Assembly: GCA_963556045.3 (NCBI GenBank)
Contig: CAUVYA020000002.1
Location: 620,001 to 684,000 of the forward strand
Length of the DNA stretch: 64,000 nucleotides
Source of the DNA: UBA4781 sp963556045
GTDB taxonomy: Bacteria > Chloroflexota > Anaerolineae > Anaerolineales > Anaerolineaceae
Direction: 5' to 3'
Below, in pieces: positions 24,184 through 33,594 of the stretch. The notes under the pieces are model-generated. The model had not been told where the DNA came from. It saw only the letters and a list, made by a program, of their open reading frames with translations, and made no database searches. How positions within the stretch are numbered: position 1 is the stretch's first letter; every line of letters begins with the position of its first letter. Both the position numbers and the translations under genes were made by a program.

Positions 24184-26601
24184 TCACTTCTTTTTCAAAC
24201 GCAGGCTGTTGGTTACCACAAATACACTGGAAAAAGCCATTGCTCCGGCGGCGAACATCGGACTGAGATAGCCCATAGCAGCCACAGGGATCAGGATAGC
24301 ATTATAAAAGAAAGCCCAGAATAAATTTTGTTTGATAGTCTGCAGCGTCTTTTTTGACAACTGTATCGCCTCTACCACTTTACCAAGTTCGCCGCTTAAG
24401 AGCGTGATGGGTGCGGTGGAAAGTGCCACATCGGTACCGGTACCGACGGCAATACCGACATCCGCCTGCGCCAGCGCCGGAGCGTCATTGACGCCATCCC
24501 CGACCATGGCTACTTTTCTACCCTGCTGTTGGAGCTTCTTGATTGCATCTGCTTTCCCCATCGGCAGTACATCTGCCATCACTTCATCAATTCCAGCCTG
24601 TCGTGCGATCGCTTCAGCGGTGTTCTGATTATCCCCGGTGAGCAATACGACCCGCATACCCATCTTCTTTAATTCGTTGATCGTGGTAAGTGACTCGGTT
24701 TTGATCTGATCTGCAATGCCAAATACACCCACCAATTCTTTATCCACAGCCATATAAATTCCGGTCAACGCTTCTTGCCTTATGTACCTTTGTAAGTTAT
24801 CGTTTTTTTCGACAGGAACATTCTGTTGCTGAAGGAAGCGTTCGTTACCGATCTCAATCAGTTTCCCCTCCACGCTGGCAGAAACTCCCATACCAGCATA
24901 AGCATGGAAATCTTTCATCTTCTCCAATTCCAGGCCACGGTTGCCGGCTTCTGCCAGAATTGCTTCACCCAACACATGTTCACTGCCATTCTCCACACTG
25001 GCGGCTAAGGTGAGCAGTTCATTTTCGCCATATTTCGTACCTATCACAAAGATACGAATGACCGAGGGCTGTCCCCTGGTGATGGTACCGGTCTTATCAA
25101 ATACCAGGGTGTCAACACTCCCCGTCCTTTCCAGCGCTTCGGCAGAACGGAACAGAATACCCATCTCCGCTCCTTTGCCAGAACCAACCATAACTGCCGT
25201 GGGGGTTGCCAGACCCATAGCGCATGGGCAGGCTATCACCAGTACCGCGGTCATGTTGATCAAGGCTCGTGAAAATATGGTCTGGTCTGCGACCGTGATC
25301 GGGATATCCAACACAAAATTCCAGAGAATGAAGGTTATCAATGCCAGCAAGATCACAATGGGGACAAAATAGGCCGAAACCGTGTCTGCCAATCGTTGGA
25401 TCGCCGCTTTACTGCTCTGAGCCTCCTCCACCATTTTGATAATATGTGAAAGAAGGGTATCTTTCCCAATCTTGGTTGCCTGAAAAATGATCACTCCCTG
25501 CTTATTGATGGTTCCCCCGATGACCTCGTCTCCTACCTTTTTGTTGGCAGGCAGCGATTCTCCGGTAATAAGAGATTCATCAACCGATGTGTGTCCTTCT
25601 ATTACTTTCCCATCAACTGCGATCTTCTCACCCGGCTTAACAATAACGCTGTCTCCGATCTGAATTTCCTCAACCGGCAGTTTTTGCTCCTTACCATCTC
25701 GCAGCACGGTAGCATTTTTTACCTGCAGATTAACTAATTTCTTGATCGCTTCACTGGTGCGTCCTTTCGCCTTCACTTCCAAATATTTTCCCAGTCGTAT
25801 GAGCGTGATGATCATAGCCGAAGTTTCAAAATACACATGACCCTGAACAAGTCCTGCTAAAACAAGAATGGAAAAAAAGTACGCGACACTGGAACCCAGT
25901 GCGATCAAGACATCCATATTAGCCGAACCGCTGCGGATTGATTTCCAGGCGCCGCGATAGAACTGGGCTCCGACATAGAACTGTACGGGTGTTGCCAGTG
26001 CAAGGAAAAGAAAATTCATCCAGGAAGCATGCATCCACGCAGAGGGTAGCAATCCAAAATCGCGTCCCATCGAAAGCAGAAACAACGGGATGGTAAAGAC
26101 CAATCCCAGTATCAGTAAATTGCGTTGCTTACGGATCTCCCTCTCACGAGCTTTCTGCTCAGAATCCAGCGCATCCGTGGGAATGATCGGATGGAACCCG
26201 ATCTTCTTAAGCAATGTATATATCTCATGGATGTCAATGATAGTAGGGATATAGTCCACTGTGATAGTCTCTTTGACGACATTTCCCGAAACGCGAGTAA
26301 TGCCATCCATCATTGATAACTTTGCTTTGATGCGATCCACTTCATTGGTATTGCTTAATTTTTCGAGCAGAATATCATTTGAAACCTGCAATACTCCGTA
26401 CCCAGCCCGTTCTACACGCTGGATGAGATTGCCCAGAGAAGTAACATCTTGTGCGTAATTAACCACCGCTCGTTCAGATGAGAGGTTCACAGAAACATTC
26501 CCCACCCCTTTCTCTTTTTTTAGGTTTCGTTCGATGGTCGCGACACAATTAGCACAGGTCATACCCTGAATGGGCAGGATGATATTCTTTTCTTTTTCCA
26601 T
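24184..26601 (-). CDS. copA: Copper-exporting P1B-type ATPase (CopA-like)
   Basis: 805 aa membrane pump for Cu(I). The N-terminal HMA domain has GMTCANC (about residues 12-18). A second HMA-like domain (about 75-140) has lost the CxxC. Transmembrane segments carry the CPC motif (VIACPCAMGLATPTA), and the phosphorylation site is VFDKTGTITRG. GDGVNDAPAL is present. The usual SEHP motif of the nucleotide domain reads SEHV here. The frame extends to 26643, but ATG26601 follows GAGGAAAATTGT. Thirteen bases separate it from its chaperone gene. Confidence 0.93.
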   Translation of the reverse strand: MEKEKNIILPIQGMTCANCVATIERNLKKEKGVGNVSVNLSSERAVVNYAQDVTSLGNLIQRVERAGYGVLQVSNDILLEKLSNTNEVDRIKAKLSMMDGITRVSGNVVKETITVDYIPTIIDIHEIYTLLKKIGFHPIIPTDALDSEQKAREREIRKQRNLLILGLVFTIPLFLLSMGRDFGLLPSAWMHASWMNFLFLALATPVQFYVGAQFYRGAWKSIRSGSANMDVLIALGSSVAYFFSILVLAGLVQGHVYFETSAMIITLIRLGKYLEVKAKGRTSEAIKKLVNLQVKNATVLRDGKEQKLPVEEIQIGDSVIVKPGEKIAVDGKVIEGHTSVDESLITGESLPANKKVGDEVIGGTINKQGVIIFQATKIGKDTLLSHIIKMVEEAQSSKAAIQRLADTVSAYFVPIVILLALITFILWNFVLDIPITVADQTIFSRALINMTAVLVIACPCAMGLATPTAVMVGSGKGAEMGILFRSAEALERTGSVDTLVFDKTGTITRGQPSVIRIFVIGTKYGENELLTLAASVENGSEHVLGEAILAEAGNRGLELEKMKDFHAYAGMGVSASVEGKLIEIGNERFLQQQNVPVEKNDNLQRYIRQEALTGIYMAVDKELVGVFGIADQIKTESLTTINELKKMGMRVVLLTGDNQNTAEAIARQAGIDEVMADVLPMGKADAIKKLQQQGRKVAMVGDGVNDAPALAQADVGIAVGTGTDVALSTAPITLLSGELGKVVEAIQLSKKTLQTIKQNLFWAFFYNAILIPVAAMGYLSPMFAAGAMAFSSVFVVTNSLRLKKK

Positions 26602-26614
26602 ACAATTTTCCTCT

Positions 26615-26818
26615 TTAATGAACTGCCGGATACCCGATTTCATCCAGCAAATTTAATATGTCCTGCTCCATTTCTGCATTCTCAAAATCTACCTTCACGC
26701 TTTTTGTATCCAGGTCAGCCTGTACAGAATTGACACCATCCATTTCGGATAATTCCATATTGATAGTATGCACACAATGCTGGCAATGAATATTGGGAAC
26801 TGAAAAAGTCTTTGTCAT
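26615..26818 (-). CDS. copZ: CopZ-like copper chaperone
   Basis: 67 aa single HMA domain with a metal-binding motif NIHCQHC (Cys12, Cys15), a His replacing the usual Met/Thr. It should hand Cu(I) to the pump encoded directly downstream. Ribosome site AAGGA ten bases before the ATG. Confidence 0.9.
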   Translation of the reverse strand: MTKTFSVPNIHCQHCVHTINMELSEMDGVNSVQADLDTKSVKVDFENAEMEQDILNLLDEIGYPAVH

Positions 26819-26844
26819 TTTTCATCCTTTCTTGATCGCATTAT

Positions 26845-26872
26845 ATTATATGATTCTTTTCATATTTATTAA
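26845..26872 (-). promoter_or_regulatory. copZ-copA promoter
   Basis: Minus strand: TTAATA (26872-26867), 16-base spacer, TATAAT (26850-26845), part of a doubled TATAATATAAT. No MerR-type 19-base spacer is present, so a CsoR/CopY-like repressor fits better than CueR if copper-regulated (inference). Confidence 0.6.
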
Positions 26873-26893
26873 CATTTTTGCAGAGTTTTGTTC

Positions 26894-26921
26894 TTGACAG
26901 CAGAGTGGATTCTTGTAGGAT
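26894..26921 (+). promoter_or_regulatory. Promoter of the folate operon
   Basis: TTGACA (26894-26899), 16-base spacer, TAGGAT (26916-26921), 11 bases before the ATG at 26933. It is divergent from the copZ promoter. Confidence 0.6.
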
Positions 26922-26932
26922 AGAATAAAAAC

Positions 26933-27658
26933 ATGAGTAATTTTAAAGGGAAAAATATCCTCATCACCGGAGCCGCCAAACGCCTTGGTCGATCATTTGC
27001 CATTGCAGCCGCTCAACAGGGCGCCCACATTTTTCTGCACTACAGCACATCAAAAGACGAGGCATTGCAGACTCAAAACGAAATTGTAGATTTAGGGAGC
27101 ACCTGTGATCTCATCCAGGCGAATTTTAATCATCCTGATGAAGCCATTGCGACATTCAAGCCCATTTTCGACCATCATGAAATCTACGCTCTAGTCAATA
27201 ATGCATCCATCTTTCTACAAAATTCTCTACGAGACGCATCCATTCAGGATTGGGAGCTTCACCAATCGGTCAATCTAAGCATGCCATTTTTGTTGACCCA
27301 GGCATATGCAAATTCAGCGCTGAATTCCGAAGGGCGTATCATCAATTTGCTGGATTGGCGTGCTCTGCGTCCAGGCAAGGATCATTTCGCATACACCATC
27401 AGCAAAGCTGGTTTAGCGGCTCTAACCGAGGCATCTGCACTGGCACTTGCCCCTCACTTTCAAGTGAACGGATTGGCGCTGGGCGCTATCTTACCCCCTT
27501 CTGATGGAAGCACAAGCGATGGTATCATCAAACAGGTGCCTGCCGGTCGTTGGGCAGAATTGGACGAGGTTATGCAAACATTTTTATTTCTGCTTGAAGC
27601 TCCTCGGTATATCACCGGAGAAATCATTCACATTGATGGAGGAAGACATTTAGTCTAA
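26933..27658 (+). CDS. SDR oxidoreductase, pteridine reductase / FolM-like
   Basis: 241 aa short-chain dehydrogenase. The cofactor loop reads TGAAKRLGRSFA; the Arg in place of the middle Gly is the TGxxxRxG form of pteridine reductases (PTR1, FolM). The catalytic Tyr/Lys are in FAYTISKAGL, NNAS is present, and the ITGEIIHIDGG C-terminus is standard. With folB and folK directly downstream it probably reduces dihydro(mono)pterin or dihydrofolate with NADPH. Other SDR substrates cannot be excluded. Confidence 0.85.
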   Translation: MSNFKGKNILITGAAKRLGRSFAIAAAQQGAHIFLHYSTSKDEALQTQNEIVDLGSTCDLIQANFNHPDEAIATFKPIFDHHEIYALVNNASIFLQNSLRDASIQDWELHQSVNLSMPFLLTQAYANSALNSEGRIINLLDWRALRPGKDHFAYTISKAGLAALTEASALALAPHFQVNGLALGAILPPSDGSTSDGIIKQVPAGRWAELDEVMQTFLFLLEAPRYITGEIIHIDGGRHLV

Positions 27659-27664
27659 TAAAGT

Positions 27665-28021
27665 ATGGATAAAGTATTTATCAGTGACTTAATGATTCGA
27701 GGCGTGATCGGGATCAGCGATCGTGAACGTTCGCAACCACAGGATATCGTTGTCAATGTCATTCTATACACCGATATATCCAGGGGAGCTGCTTCGGATA
27801 ATATCGAAGATTGCACCAATTACCGCACCATCGCAAAAGCCATCATAGCGCATGTTGAAAAAGCATCACGCTATACGGTTGAAGCGCTGGCTGAAGATAT
27901 TGCAGGGATTTGTCTACAAACTGCTGGGGTAGAAAAAGTTGAAGTGCGGGTAGAAAAACCCGGGGCTGTCCGTTTCTCGAAATCTGTAGGAGTGGAGATC
28001 ACAAGAAAAAACGCGGGATGA
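27665..28021 (+). CDS. folB: Dihydroneopterin aldolase
   Basis: 118 aa. MIRGVIGISDRERSQPQDI (substrate loop), DCTNYRTIAKAI with the conserved Tyr, and VRVEKPGAVRFSKSVGVEI are family blocks; the active-site Lys is in VEKPGA. It converts dihydroneopterin to 6-hydroxymethyl-dihydropterin plus glycolaldehyde. Six bases after the SDR and 4 before folK. Confidence 0.94.
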   Translation: MDKVFISDLMIRGVIGISDRERSQPQDIVVNVILYTDISRGAASDNIEDCTNYRTIAKAIIAHVEKASRYTVEALAEDIAGICLQTAGVEKVEVRVEKPGAVRFSKSVGVEITRKNAG

Positions 28022-28025
28022 ATTC

Positions 28026-28490
28026 ATGCATACAACCTATCTCTTGATCGGTTCAAACATTCAGCCGCAGATCAACATTCAGGCAGCATTAAAACTGCTG
28101 CGTGGGATGTACCCGATCATTGATTGCTCTGGAATATGGAAAACGACCGCCTATGGCAGCCAGGGTCCCGATTTTCTCAACATCGTTGTTAAAATTGAAT
28201 CTGGCCTTGATCAAGATGCGATAAAAGAACAGATCATCCGCCCCATTGAAACACAATTGAAACGTGAACGTTTCGCAAATAAAAATGCACCGCGCACGAT
28301 CGATGTGGACATCATTATTTACGATGAGAAGGTCATTGATCAAGGATTATGGAATAAATTCTTTATTACCGTTCCGGTCGCAGAATTACTGCCGCAATTA
28401 AAAGACCCTGACTCCGGTAAATCCCTGCACGAAATTGCACAGGAAATGATCGATCAGGGTCTCGCTAGTTTCTACGCGGAATGTCTTTAA
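28026..28490 (+). CDS. folK: 6-hydroxymethyl-dihydropterin pyrophosphokinase
   Basis: 154 aa. LLIGSNIQPQINIQAAL at the start, TTAYGSQGPDFLNIVV, and the Mg/pterin motif KNAPRTIDVDIIIYD identify HPPK. It diphosphorylates the folB product. The stop is one base from the convergent folE stop. FolP and FolC are not in the window. Confidence 0.94.
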   Translation: MHTTYLLIGSNIQPQINIQAALKLLRGMYPIIDCSGIWKTTAYGSQGPDFLNIVVKIESGLDQDAIKEQIIRPIETQLKRERFANKNAPRTIDVDIIIYDEKVIDQGLWNKFFITVPVAELLPQLKDPDSGKSLHEIAQEMIDQGLASFYAECL

Positions 28491-28491
28491 A

Positions 28492-29136
28492 CTAAAATTC
28501 CAGCGGTTTCGCTCCCCTCGAAATATTATCCAGAAATTCCATACGGGTTGCTTCTCGGGTTCGGAAAGCGCCAAGCATGGATGAGGTAGTCATACGCGCA
28601 TCGTGCTTCTTGACACCCCGTATCATGGCACACATATGCACCGCTTCCACCACCACAGCTACACCGCGTGGTTTCAGCAAGATATTTAAAAAATCTGCGA
28701 TCTGGCGTGTCATGCGCTCCTGCACCTGCAGCCTGCGTGAGAACATATCTACAATACGAGGGATCTTTGAGAGACCGATCACTTTATCTTTAGGAAGATA
28801 GGCTACATGCGCCCGACCAAGAAAGGGCAGCATATGATGTTCACACATGCTGAAAAATTCGATATCCCGTACGATGACCATGTCATCATATTCAACTGTG
28901 AATAATGCTTTGTTTACCAGTTTGATGGGGTCCGTGCGATATCCTTCCAGCATTTCGCGATAAGCGCGCGCCACGCGATCAGGCGTTTTCTGCAATCCTT
29001 CTCGCTCGGGATCCTCCCCAATCGCCTCAAGGATGTTTTCCACAGATTTTTCGATCTTTTTGAGATCTACTTCGGAATCACAAAAAAGTTGAGCAAATTG
29101 AAATAATTCAGATTCATTACATTCAATTCTGGGCAT
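28492..29136 (-). CDS. folE: GTP cyclohydrolase I (FolE)
   Basis: 214 aa. First step of pterin synthesis, GTP to dihydroneopterin triphosphate. Zn/catalytic motif FFSMCEHHMLPFLGRAHVAY and VEAVHMCAMIRGVKK are intact. GAAAGGAAAGACGAC precedes the ATG. Convergent with the folB-folK operon, so the two parts of the pathway are separately transcribed. Confidence 0.95.
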   Translation of the reverse strand: MPRIECNESELFQFAQLFCDSEVDLKKIEKSVENILEAIGEDPEREGLQKTPDRVARAYREMLEGYRTDPIKLVNKALFTVEYDDMVIVRDIEFFSMCEHHMLPFLGRAHVAYLPKDKVIGLSKIPRIVDMFSRRLQVQERMTRQIADFLNILLKPRGVAVVVEAVHMCAMIRGVKKHDARMTTSSMLGAFRTREATRMEFLDNISRGAKPLEF

Positions 29137-29163
29137 GTCGTCTTTCCTTTCTTCTAAAGAATC

Positions 29164-30174
29164 CTATTTTTTCCTTCTTATGAGATCTTTCAACATACTC
29201 AATAAGGCATTTTTTGCATCTTGTTTTCCTGAAATACCATCCAAAAATGAAACTGCAATATCATTGTATTCCTCAGATTTGGAAAGCACTTCGCGATCAA
29301 TGCCTGATTTTACCAGCACATCTGCCATCCGTTGCACCTCATGAGAAGAAGGTGTTCCTTCATCAAGCCACAATTTTCGAAATTCTGTATTCTTCGATAA
29401 TCCCAGCAGCACGGGATAGCTTATTTTATGTTCCAACAGGTCATTGAAACGGGGTTTTCCGGTTTGCTGCTCTTCTCCCCAGATCCCCAACCAATCATCG
29501 TAGATCTGAAACGAGAGTCCCAGATTCATTCCAATTGCGTGAAGATGTTCTCGTACATCCGGTGCACATTCTGCGAGAATTGCACTTACTTCACAACAGT
29601 ACGCCAGCAGTGCTCCTGTTTTTCCTGCAATCATTTTTAGATAGCTTTGTGGATCAATATCCGCGTCCCCTTCGAAATCCATATCCATCTGCTGCCCCTG
29701 TAAAAGGTTAAACGCTGTATTGGCAAAAAAATAACTGCTCTCTGAAATCGCTTCCACATGAAAGGGCAGCTCCCTGGACTGAATCGTCTGCATTGCCATG
29801 GAGAAAAGAACATCCCCAATATTGATCGCTTTCTCCACGCCCCATTTCTCCCAAACGGTCAATCTTCCGCGGCGCGTGGAACTGTGATCTTCGATATCAT
29901 CATGGATAAGGGAAAAATTGTGCAGCATCTCAACAGCAGACGCTGCCGGGAGAACCAACTGCCATTCGATTCCTAATACGTCAGCAATTAATAGTACAAG
30001 CAGTGGGCGTATTCTTTTTCCTCCCTTTGTTTCTTTTTCAGTCGTCATTCCGAAATGATAGAAAATTGCCTCCTTCAATTCCGGATAGGCACGATCCAGA
30101 TAATTATGTAGGTCAGCGACCAATCTCGTTTCAATCGCAGGCAGAAAAAGGGCTTGATAGTTAGAGAGATCCAT
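29164..30174 (-). CDS. Polyprenyl diphosphate synthase (GGPP synthase type)
   Basis: 336 aa. First Asp motif HDDIEDHSSTRRGR and second motif IYDDWLGIWGEEQQTGKP. The DDxxG form of the second motif is the rule in actinobacterial/chloroflexotal GGPP synthases, so the missing third Asp is not damage. It builds C15-C20 or longer chains from IPP. Overlaps the start of the next gene-order neighbour, IPP isomerase, by 14 bases and is co-transcribed downstream of it. Confidence 0.92.
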   Translation of the reverse strand: MDLSNYQALFLPAIETRLVADLHNYLDRAYPELKEAIFYHFGMTTEKETKGGKRIRPLLVLLIADVLGIEWQLVLPAASAVEMLHNFSLIHDDIEDHSSTRRGRLTVWEKWGVEKAINIGDVLFSMAMQTIQSRELPFHVEAISESSYFFANTAFNLLQGQQMDMDFEGDADIDPQSYLKMIAGKTGALLAYCCEVSAILAECAPDVREHLHAIGMNLGLSFQIYDDWLGIWGEEQQTGKPRFNDLLEHKISYPVLLGLSKNTEFRKLWLDEGTPSSHEVQRMADVLVKSGIDREVLSKSEEYNDIAVSFLDGISGKQDAKNALLSMLKDLIRRKK

Positions 30175-31201
30175 AAGAACGCCTCTGCAATTGCTTGTTT
30201 TTTAACTCCTGGATATTACCAGCGCCAGCCGCAAACATACTGATCCGCAATCCTGTAATGATGTGTTCAATTGTCTCGAACAATTTCTGTTCTGATTGCA
30301 TTGCTGCACGGAAAAAAAGACCTGCAAAACCACAGTAATCTGCCCCCATTGCAATGCATTTCGCCACATCCACTCCATTGCGCAATCCACCTGATGCGAA
30401 TATCAACAATCCCTGGGTATTCTGTTTAACTTCCATCAGCGATTGTGCGGTAGATATTCCCCAATTCCTGAAGGCTGCAGCAATCTCCCTCTGCCCATCG
30501 GATGGTGAGCGATGTTTTTCTACTTCCGACCAGGATGTTCCGCCTGCTCCGGCTACATCTATGGCAACAACGCCCGCATTTTGAAGCTGTCGGGCAGTTT
30601 CCCCTGAAATTCCCCATCCTACCTCTTTTATGATCACCGGATAAGGGAGTTCCTTGCATAATTGTTCGATTTTTATCAACAGTCCTGAAAAATTTGTGTC
30701 TCCTTCAGATTGCAGCGCTTCCTGCAGGGGATTTAGATGTAAGATCAAGGCATCTGCACCGATTTCTTCTACCATTTTTCTACAGTCATCAAAAGATACG
30801 GAATTATTCAACTGCACTGCTCCGATATTAGCAAATAAATTAATATCGGGTGCAAATCGTCTAACATCAAAAAACGGATTTGTTTCAAGATGCTGCAGGG
30901 TGATCCTCTGCGAACCAACTCCCATACCAATATGGTAATGCTGTGCAGCACGAGCGAGACGGACGTTCAATTCGAAGGATTGTTCTGTCCCTCCGACCAT
31001 GGAAGAAATGAACAACGGCGCCTGCTGCATTTTCTGGAATATCTGTGTGGTTATGTCCACATCAATCAAATTGAGCTCAGGGAGTGCTTGATGCTTAAAA
31101 TACAGTGCATCAAAATCATTCGCGACCCCTGACTGAACATCTTCTTCATTATTGATGCGCATATGGTCTTCTTTTCGAATATGGATATTTTTATTATTCA
31201 T
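30161..31201 (-). CDS. fni: Type 2 isopentenyl-diphosphate isomerase (FMN)
   Basis: 346 aa flavoenzyme interconverting IPP and DMAPP. The N-terminal RKEDHMRI, LFISSMVGGTEQ, GVGSQRITL, VIIKEVGWGISGETA, VAGAGGTSWSEVE and FASGGLRNGVDVAKCIAMGAD are the expected blocks. The frame runs to 31267, but ATG31201 keeps the RKEDH start seen in the family. No strong ribosome site is visible. It feeds the prenyl synthase that follows. Confidence 0.93.
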   Translation of the reverse strand: MNNKNIHIRKEDHMRINNEEDVQSGVANDFDALYFKHQALPELNLIDVDITTQIFQKMQQAPLFISSMVGGTEQSFELNVRLARAAQHYHIGMGVGSQRITLQHLETNPFFDVRRFAPDINLFANIGAVQLNNSVSFDDCRKMVEEIGADALILHLNPLQEALQSEGDTNFSGLLIKIEQLCKELPYPVIIKEVGWGISGETARQLQNAGVVAIDVAGAGGTSWSEVEKHRSPSDGQREIAAAFRNWGISTAQSLMEVKQNTQGLLIFASGGLRNGVDVAKCIAMGADYCGFAGLFFRAAMQSEQKLFETIEHIITGLRISMFAAGAGNIQELKNKQLQRRSYGSL

Positions 31202-31239
31202 CAATTTTGCAACACTTCTTGTATTTTCGTGTTTAATAC

Positions 31240-31245
31240 TATAAT
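31240..31245 (+). promoter_or_regulatory. -10 box before the acyl carrier protein gene
   Basis: Perfect TATAAT 36 bases before the ATG; no convincing -35 at 16-18 bases. Confidence 0.35.
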
Positions 31246-31281
31246 TGATTTTACATTTAAAAAGCATTTGGAGGTATCTGT

Positions 31282-31515
31282 ATGAGTGATGTATTGAAAG
31301 GCGTAAAAGAAGTGATCGTGGACGTTTTGAAAGTCGATGAAAAGGATATCACTATTGAAACCAGTTTTGTAGATGATCTGAAAGCAGATTCCATGGATCA
31401 ATTCTTCCTCATTGATGGTCTGTGCGAGAAATTTGATCTCTCTATTTCTGACGAGGATGCCAGAAATATCAAGACTGTTAAAGATGCGGTTGATTTCATC
31501 GAAAAGAAACAATAG
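31282..31515 (+). CDS. acpP: Acyl carrier protein
   Basis: 77 aa acidic four-helix protein. The phosphopantetheine site is KADSMDQ (Ser near residue 38), with Met in place of the usual Leu after Ser. GGAGG precedes the ATG. It stands alone between fni and sucD rather than beside fab genes, so it could serve fatty acid synthesis or a specialised acyl transfer. Confidence 0.9.
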   Translation: MSDVLKGVKEVIVDVLKVDEKDITIETSFVDDLKADSMDQFFLIDGLCEKFDLSISDEDARNIKTVKDAVDFIEKKQ

Positions 31516-31533
31516 ATCACGATAAAGATATTC

Positions 31534-32394
31534 TTAGAGAAGAGCAGGAATATCTTCAGGGTATTCCGCTACTTTCACACCGGCTTTCCTGAACAGCTCG
31601 ATTTTTTGTGCTGCTGAGCCTGCTCTTCCCTCGATGATCGCACCTGCATGCCCCATTCGTTTTCCCTTCGGAGCAGTGCGACCTGCAATATAAGCGACAA
31701 CCGGTTTGGTCATCTCGGTTGCAATAAAATCAGCAGCCATGTCTTCTTCTTTTCCACCAATTTCCCCGATCAACACCACCTTTTCGGTATTGGGATCCTG
31801 ATCAAACATCATCAATAAATCGGTGAAGCCGGTCCCTATGATAGCATCACCCCCGATGCCCACACAGGTGGATACTCCCATTTCATTCTGTTTGAGCGCA
31901 AACAGGACTTCGTACGTCAATGTACCTGACCTGGAAACAACGCCAATATTGCCGGATTTTGTAATGCTTCCGGGAATGATCCCAACCTTGCATTCTTCAG
32001 GTGTGATCAGACCAGGTGAGTTAGGACCAATCATAACCGTACTGGAGGTACGAAGGATCGACTTGATCTTCAACATATCCATCGCCGGAATACCTTCGGT
32101 GATGCACACGATCAAAGGGATATGTGAATCAATGGCTTCGTAAATGGAATCAAAAGCAAATTTTGCCGGTACAAAAATTACACTTACATCAGCCCCGGTA
32201 GCTTTGATCGCAGTCTGTACCGTATCAAAAACAGGAACCTTTTCATCCAGCACCCAGTCTCCACCCTTACCGGGTGTCACACCTGCCACAATTTTGGTGC
32301 CGTAATTGCGCATTAAATCGCTATGATAAAGTCCTTCCTTACCCGTTATGCCCTGCACCATTACTCTGGTCTCGTTGTTAATAAGAATGCTCAT
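31534..32394 (-). CDS. sucD: Succinyl-CoA synthetase alpha subunit
   Basis: 286 aa. N-terminal CoA-binding Rossmann domain (VQGITGKEGLYHS), then the phosphohistidine loop KRMGHAGAIIEGR with the catalytic His. It makes ATP or GTP from succinyl-CoA together with SucC. Overlaps sucC by 4 bases (ATGA). Confidence 0.96.
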   Translation of the reverse strand: MSILINNETRVMVQGITGKEGLYHSDLMRNYGTKIVAGVTPGKGGDWVLDEKVPVFDTVQTAIKATGADVSVIFVPAKFAFDSIYEAIDSHIPLIVCITEGIPAMDMLKIKSILRTSSTVMIGPNSPGLITPEECKVGIIPGSITKSGNIGVVSRSGTLTYEVLFALKQNEMGVSTCVGIGGDAIIGTGFTDLLMMFDQDPNTEKVVLIGEIGGKEEDMAADFIATEMTKPVVAYIAGRTAPKGKRMGHAGAIIEGRAGSAAQKIELFRKAGVKVAEYPEDIPALL

Positions 32395-33536
32395 TGCTTA
32401 TTCACTCCTGCCAGTGCAATGGTTTTTTCAGCAGCTTCGGTTAGTGAGGTAGAAACAGGAAATTTATGCTTTTCCAGGATTTGATAACCCTGCTCGGCAT
32501 TGGTGCCTGCCAGGCGAATCACGATCGGTATATGGGACCCTTTCTGTTCAGCAACTGTGGATGTAATCCCTCTGGCAATTTCATCACAGCGTGTGATCCC
32601 ACCAAAGATATTCACCAGGATCGCTTTAACCTGACGATCGCCGAGTAATATGCGAAATGCAGAAGAGACTTTTTCTGCTCCTGCGCCGCCACCAATATCC
32701 AGAAAATTTGCCGGTTCGCCTCCCTTGAGTTTAAGGATATCCATGGTTGCCATCGCTAAACCAGCTCCATTCACCAGACAGCCAATATTTCCATTCATAT
32801 GAATATAGGAGATGCCATATTTTTGAGCTTCGACCTCGTAAGAATCTTCCATATCCAGATCACGCAAATCTGCCAATTCCGGATGACGGAACAGCGCATT
32901 ATCATCGACCGTCATTTTTCCATCAAGCGCCATCAGTCCATCATCTTCGGCAATTACCAGGGGATTGATTTCTATCAGTGAGGCATCATTGGTTTCGTAA
33001 ATATCCCATAATGACCGTGCAATTTTGCCGAAGGTGCGCCAGTGTTCTTTTGGCAGATCAATAGAGACTGCCAGGCAGCGGATTTGAAAATCACATAAAC
33101 CCACCAACGGATCGATTTTGATATACGTGATCTTATCAGGAGCTTCCTGTGCGGCTTCTTCGATATCAACGCCTCCATAACTGGATGCGATTATGACCGG
33201 GACTGCTTCCATTCTATCTGTTGTAATACCCAGATATAATTCCCGTTCGATATCCACTGCCTGTTCAACCAGCACTTTGTGAATAGGCAGTCCTTTGATC
33301 TCCATTCCCATCATTTCTGTGGCGATCTCTTCCGCTTCATCGGGATCGCTTGCCAGTCTGATTCCACCCGCTTTCCCTCTACCCCCCACCAGCACTTGGG
33401 CTTTCACAACTACTTTCCCGCCCAGATCTTCAGCTATCTGCCTGACAAAACTTGCGTTCAAGGCGACCTGTCCTCTGGGAATGGGGATATGGAATTTTGA
33501 GAAAATCGATTTAACCTGGTACTCTTGTATCTTCAT
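32391..33536 (-). CDS. sucC: Succinyl-CoA synthetase beta subunit
   Basis: 381 aa. ATP-grasp domain (KAQVLVGGRGKAGGIRLA), IEINPLVIAEDDGLMALDGKM, and GGITRCDEIARGI, where the last lies near the CoA site. First gene of the sucCD pair. Confidence 0.96.
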   Translation of the reverse strand: MKIQEYQVKSIFSKFHIPIPRGQVALNASFVRQIAEDLGGKVVVKAQVLVGGRGKAGGIRLASDPDEAEEIATEMMGMEIKGLPIHKVLVEQAVDIERELYLGITTDRMEAVPVIIASSYGGVDIEEAAQEAPDKITYIKIDPLVGLCDFQIRCLAVSIDLPKEHWRTFGKIARSLWDIYETNDASLIEINPLVIAEDDGLMALDGKMTVDDNALFRHPELADLRDLDMEDSYEVEAQKYGISYIHMNGNIGCLVNGAGLAMATMDILKLKGGEPANFLDIGGGAGAEKVSSAFRILLGDRQVKAILVNIFGGITRCDEIARGITSTVAEQKGSHIPIVIRLAGTNAEQGYQILEKHKFPVSTSLTEAAEKTIALAGVNKQ

Positions 33537-33574
33537 AGTACTCTTTTATTCATAAGATTTGCCCACCTTTTGCG

Positions 33575-33580
33575 ATTATA
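33575..33580 (-). promoter_or_regulatory. Extended -10 promoter of sucCD
   Basis: Minus strand TGTTATAAT (TGn extension plus perfect TATAAT), about 39 bases before the sucC ATG. No -35 match. Confidence 0.5.
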
Positions 33581-33594
33581 ACATAGCCATACCA

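Noticed and set aside
29164..30174. Damaged second Asp motif in the prenyl synthase
   Set aside because: DDxxG in this position is the normal form in the actinobacterial/chloroflexotal GGPP synthase group.
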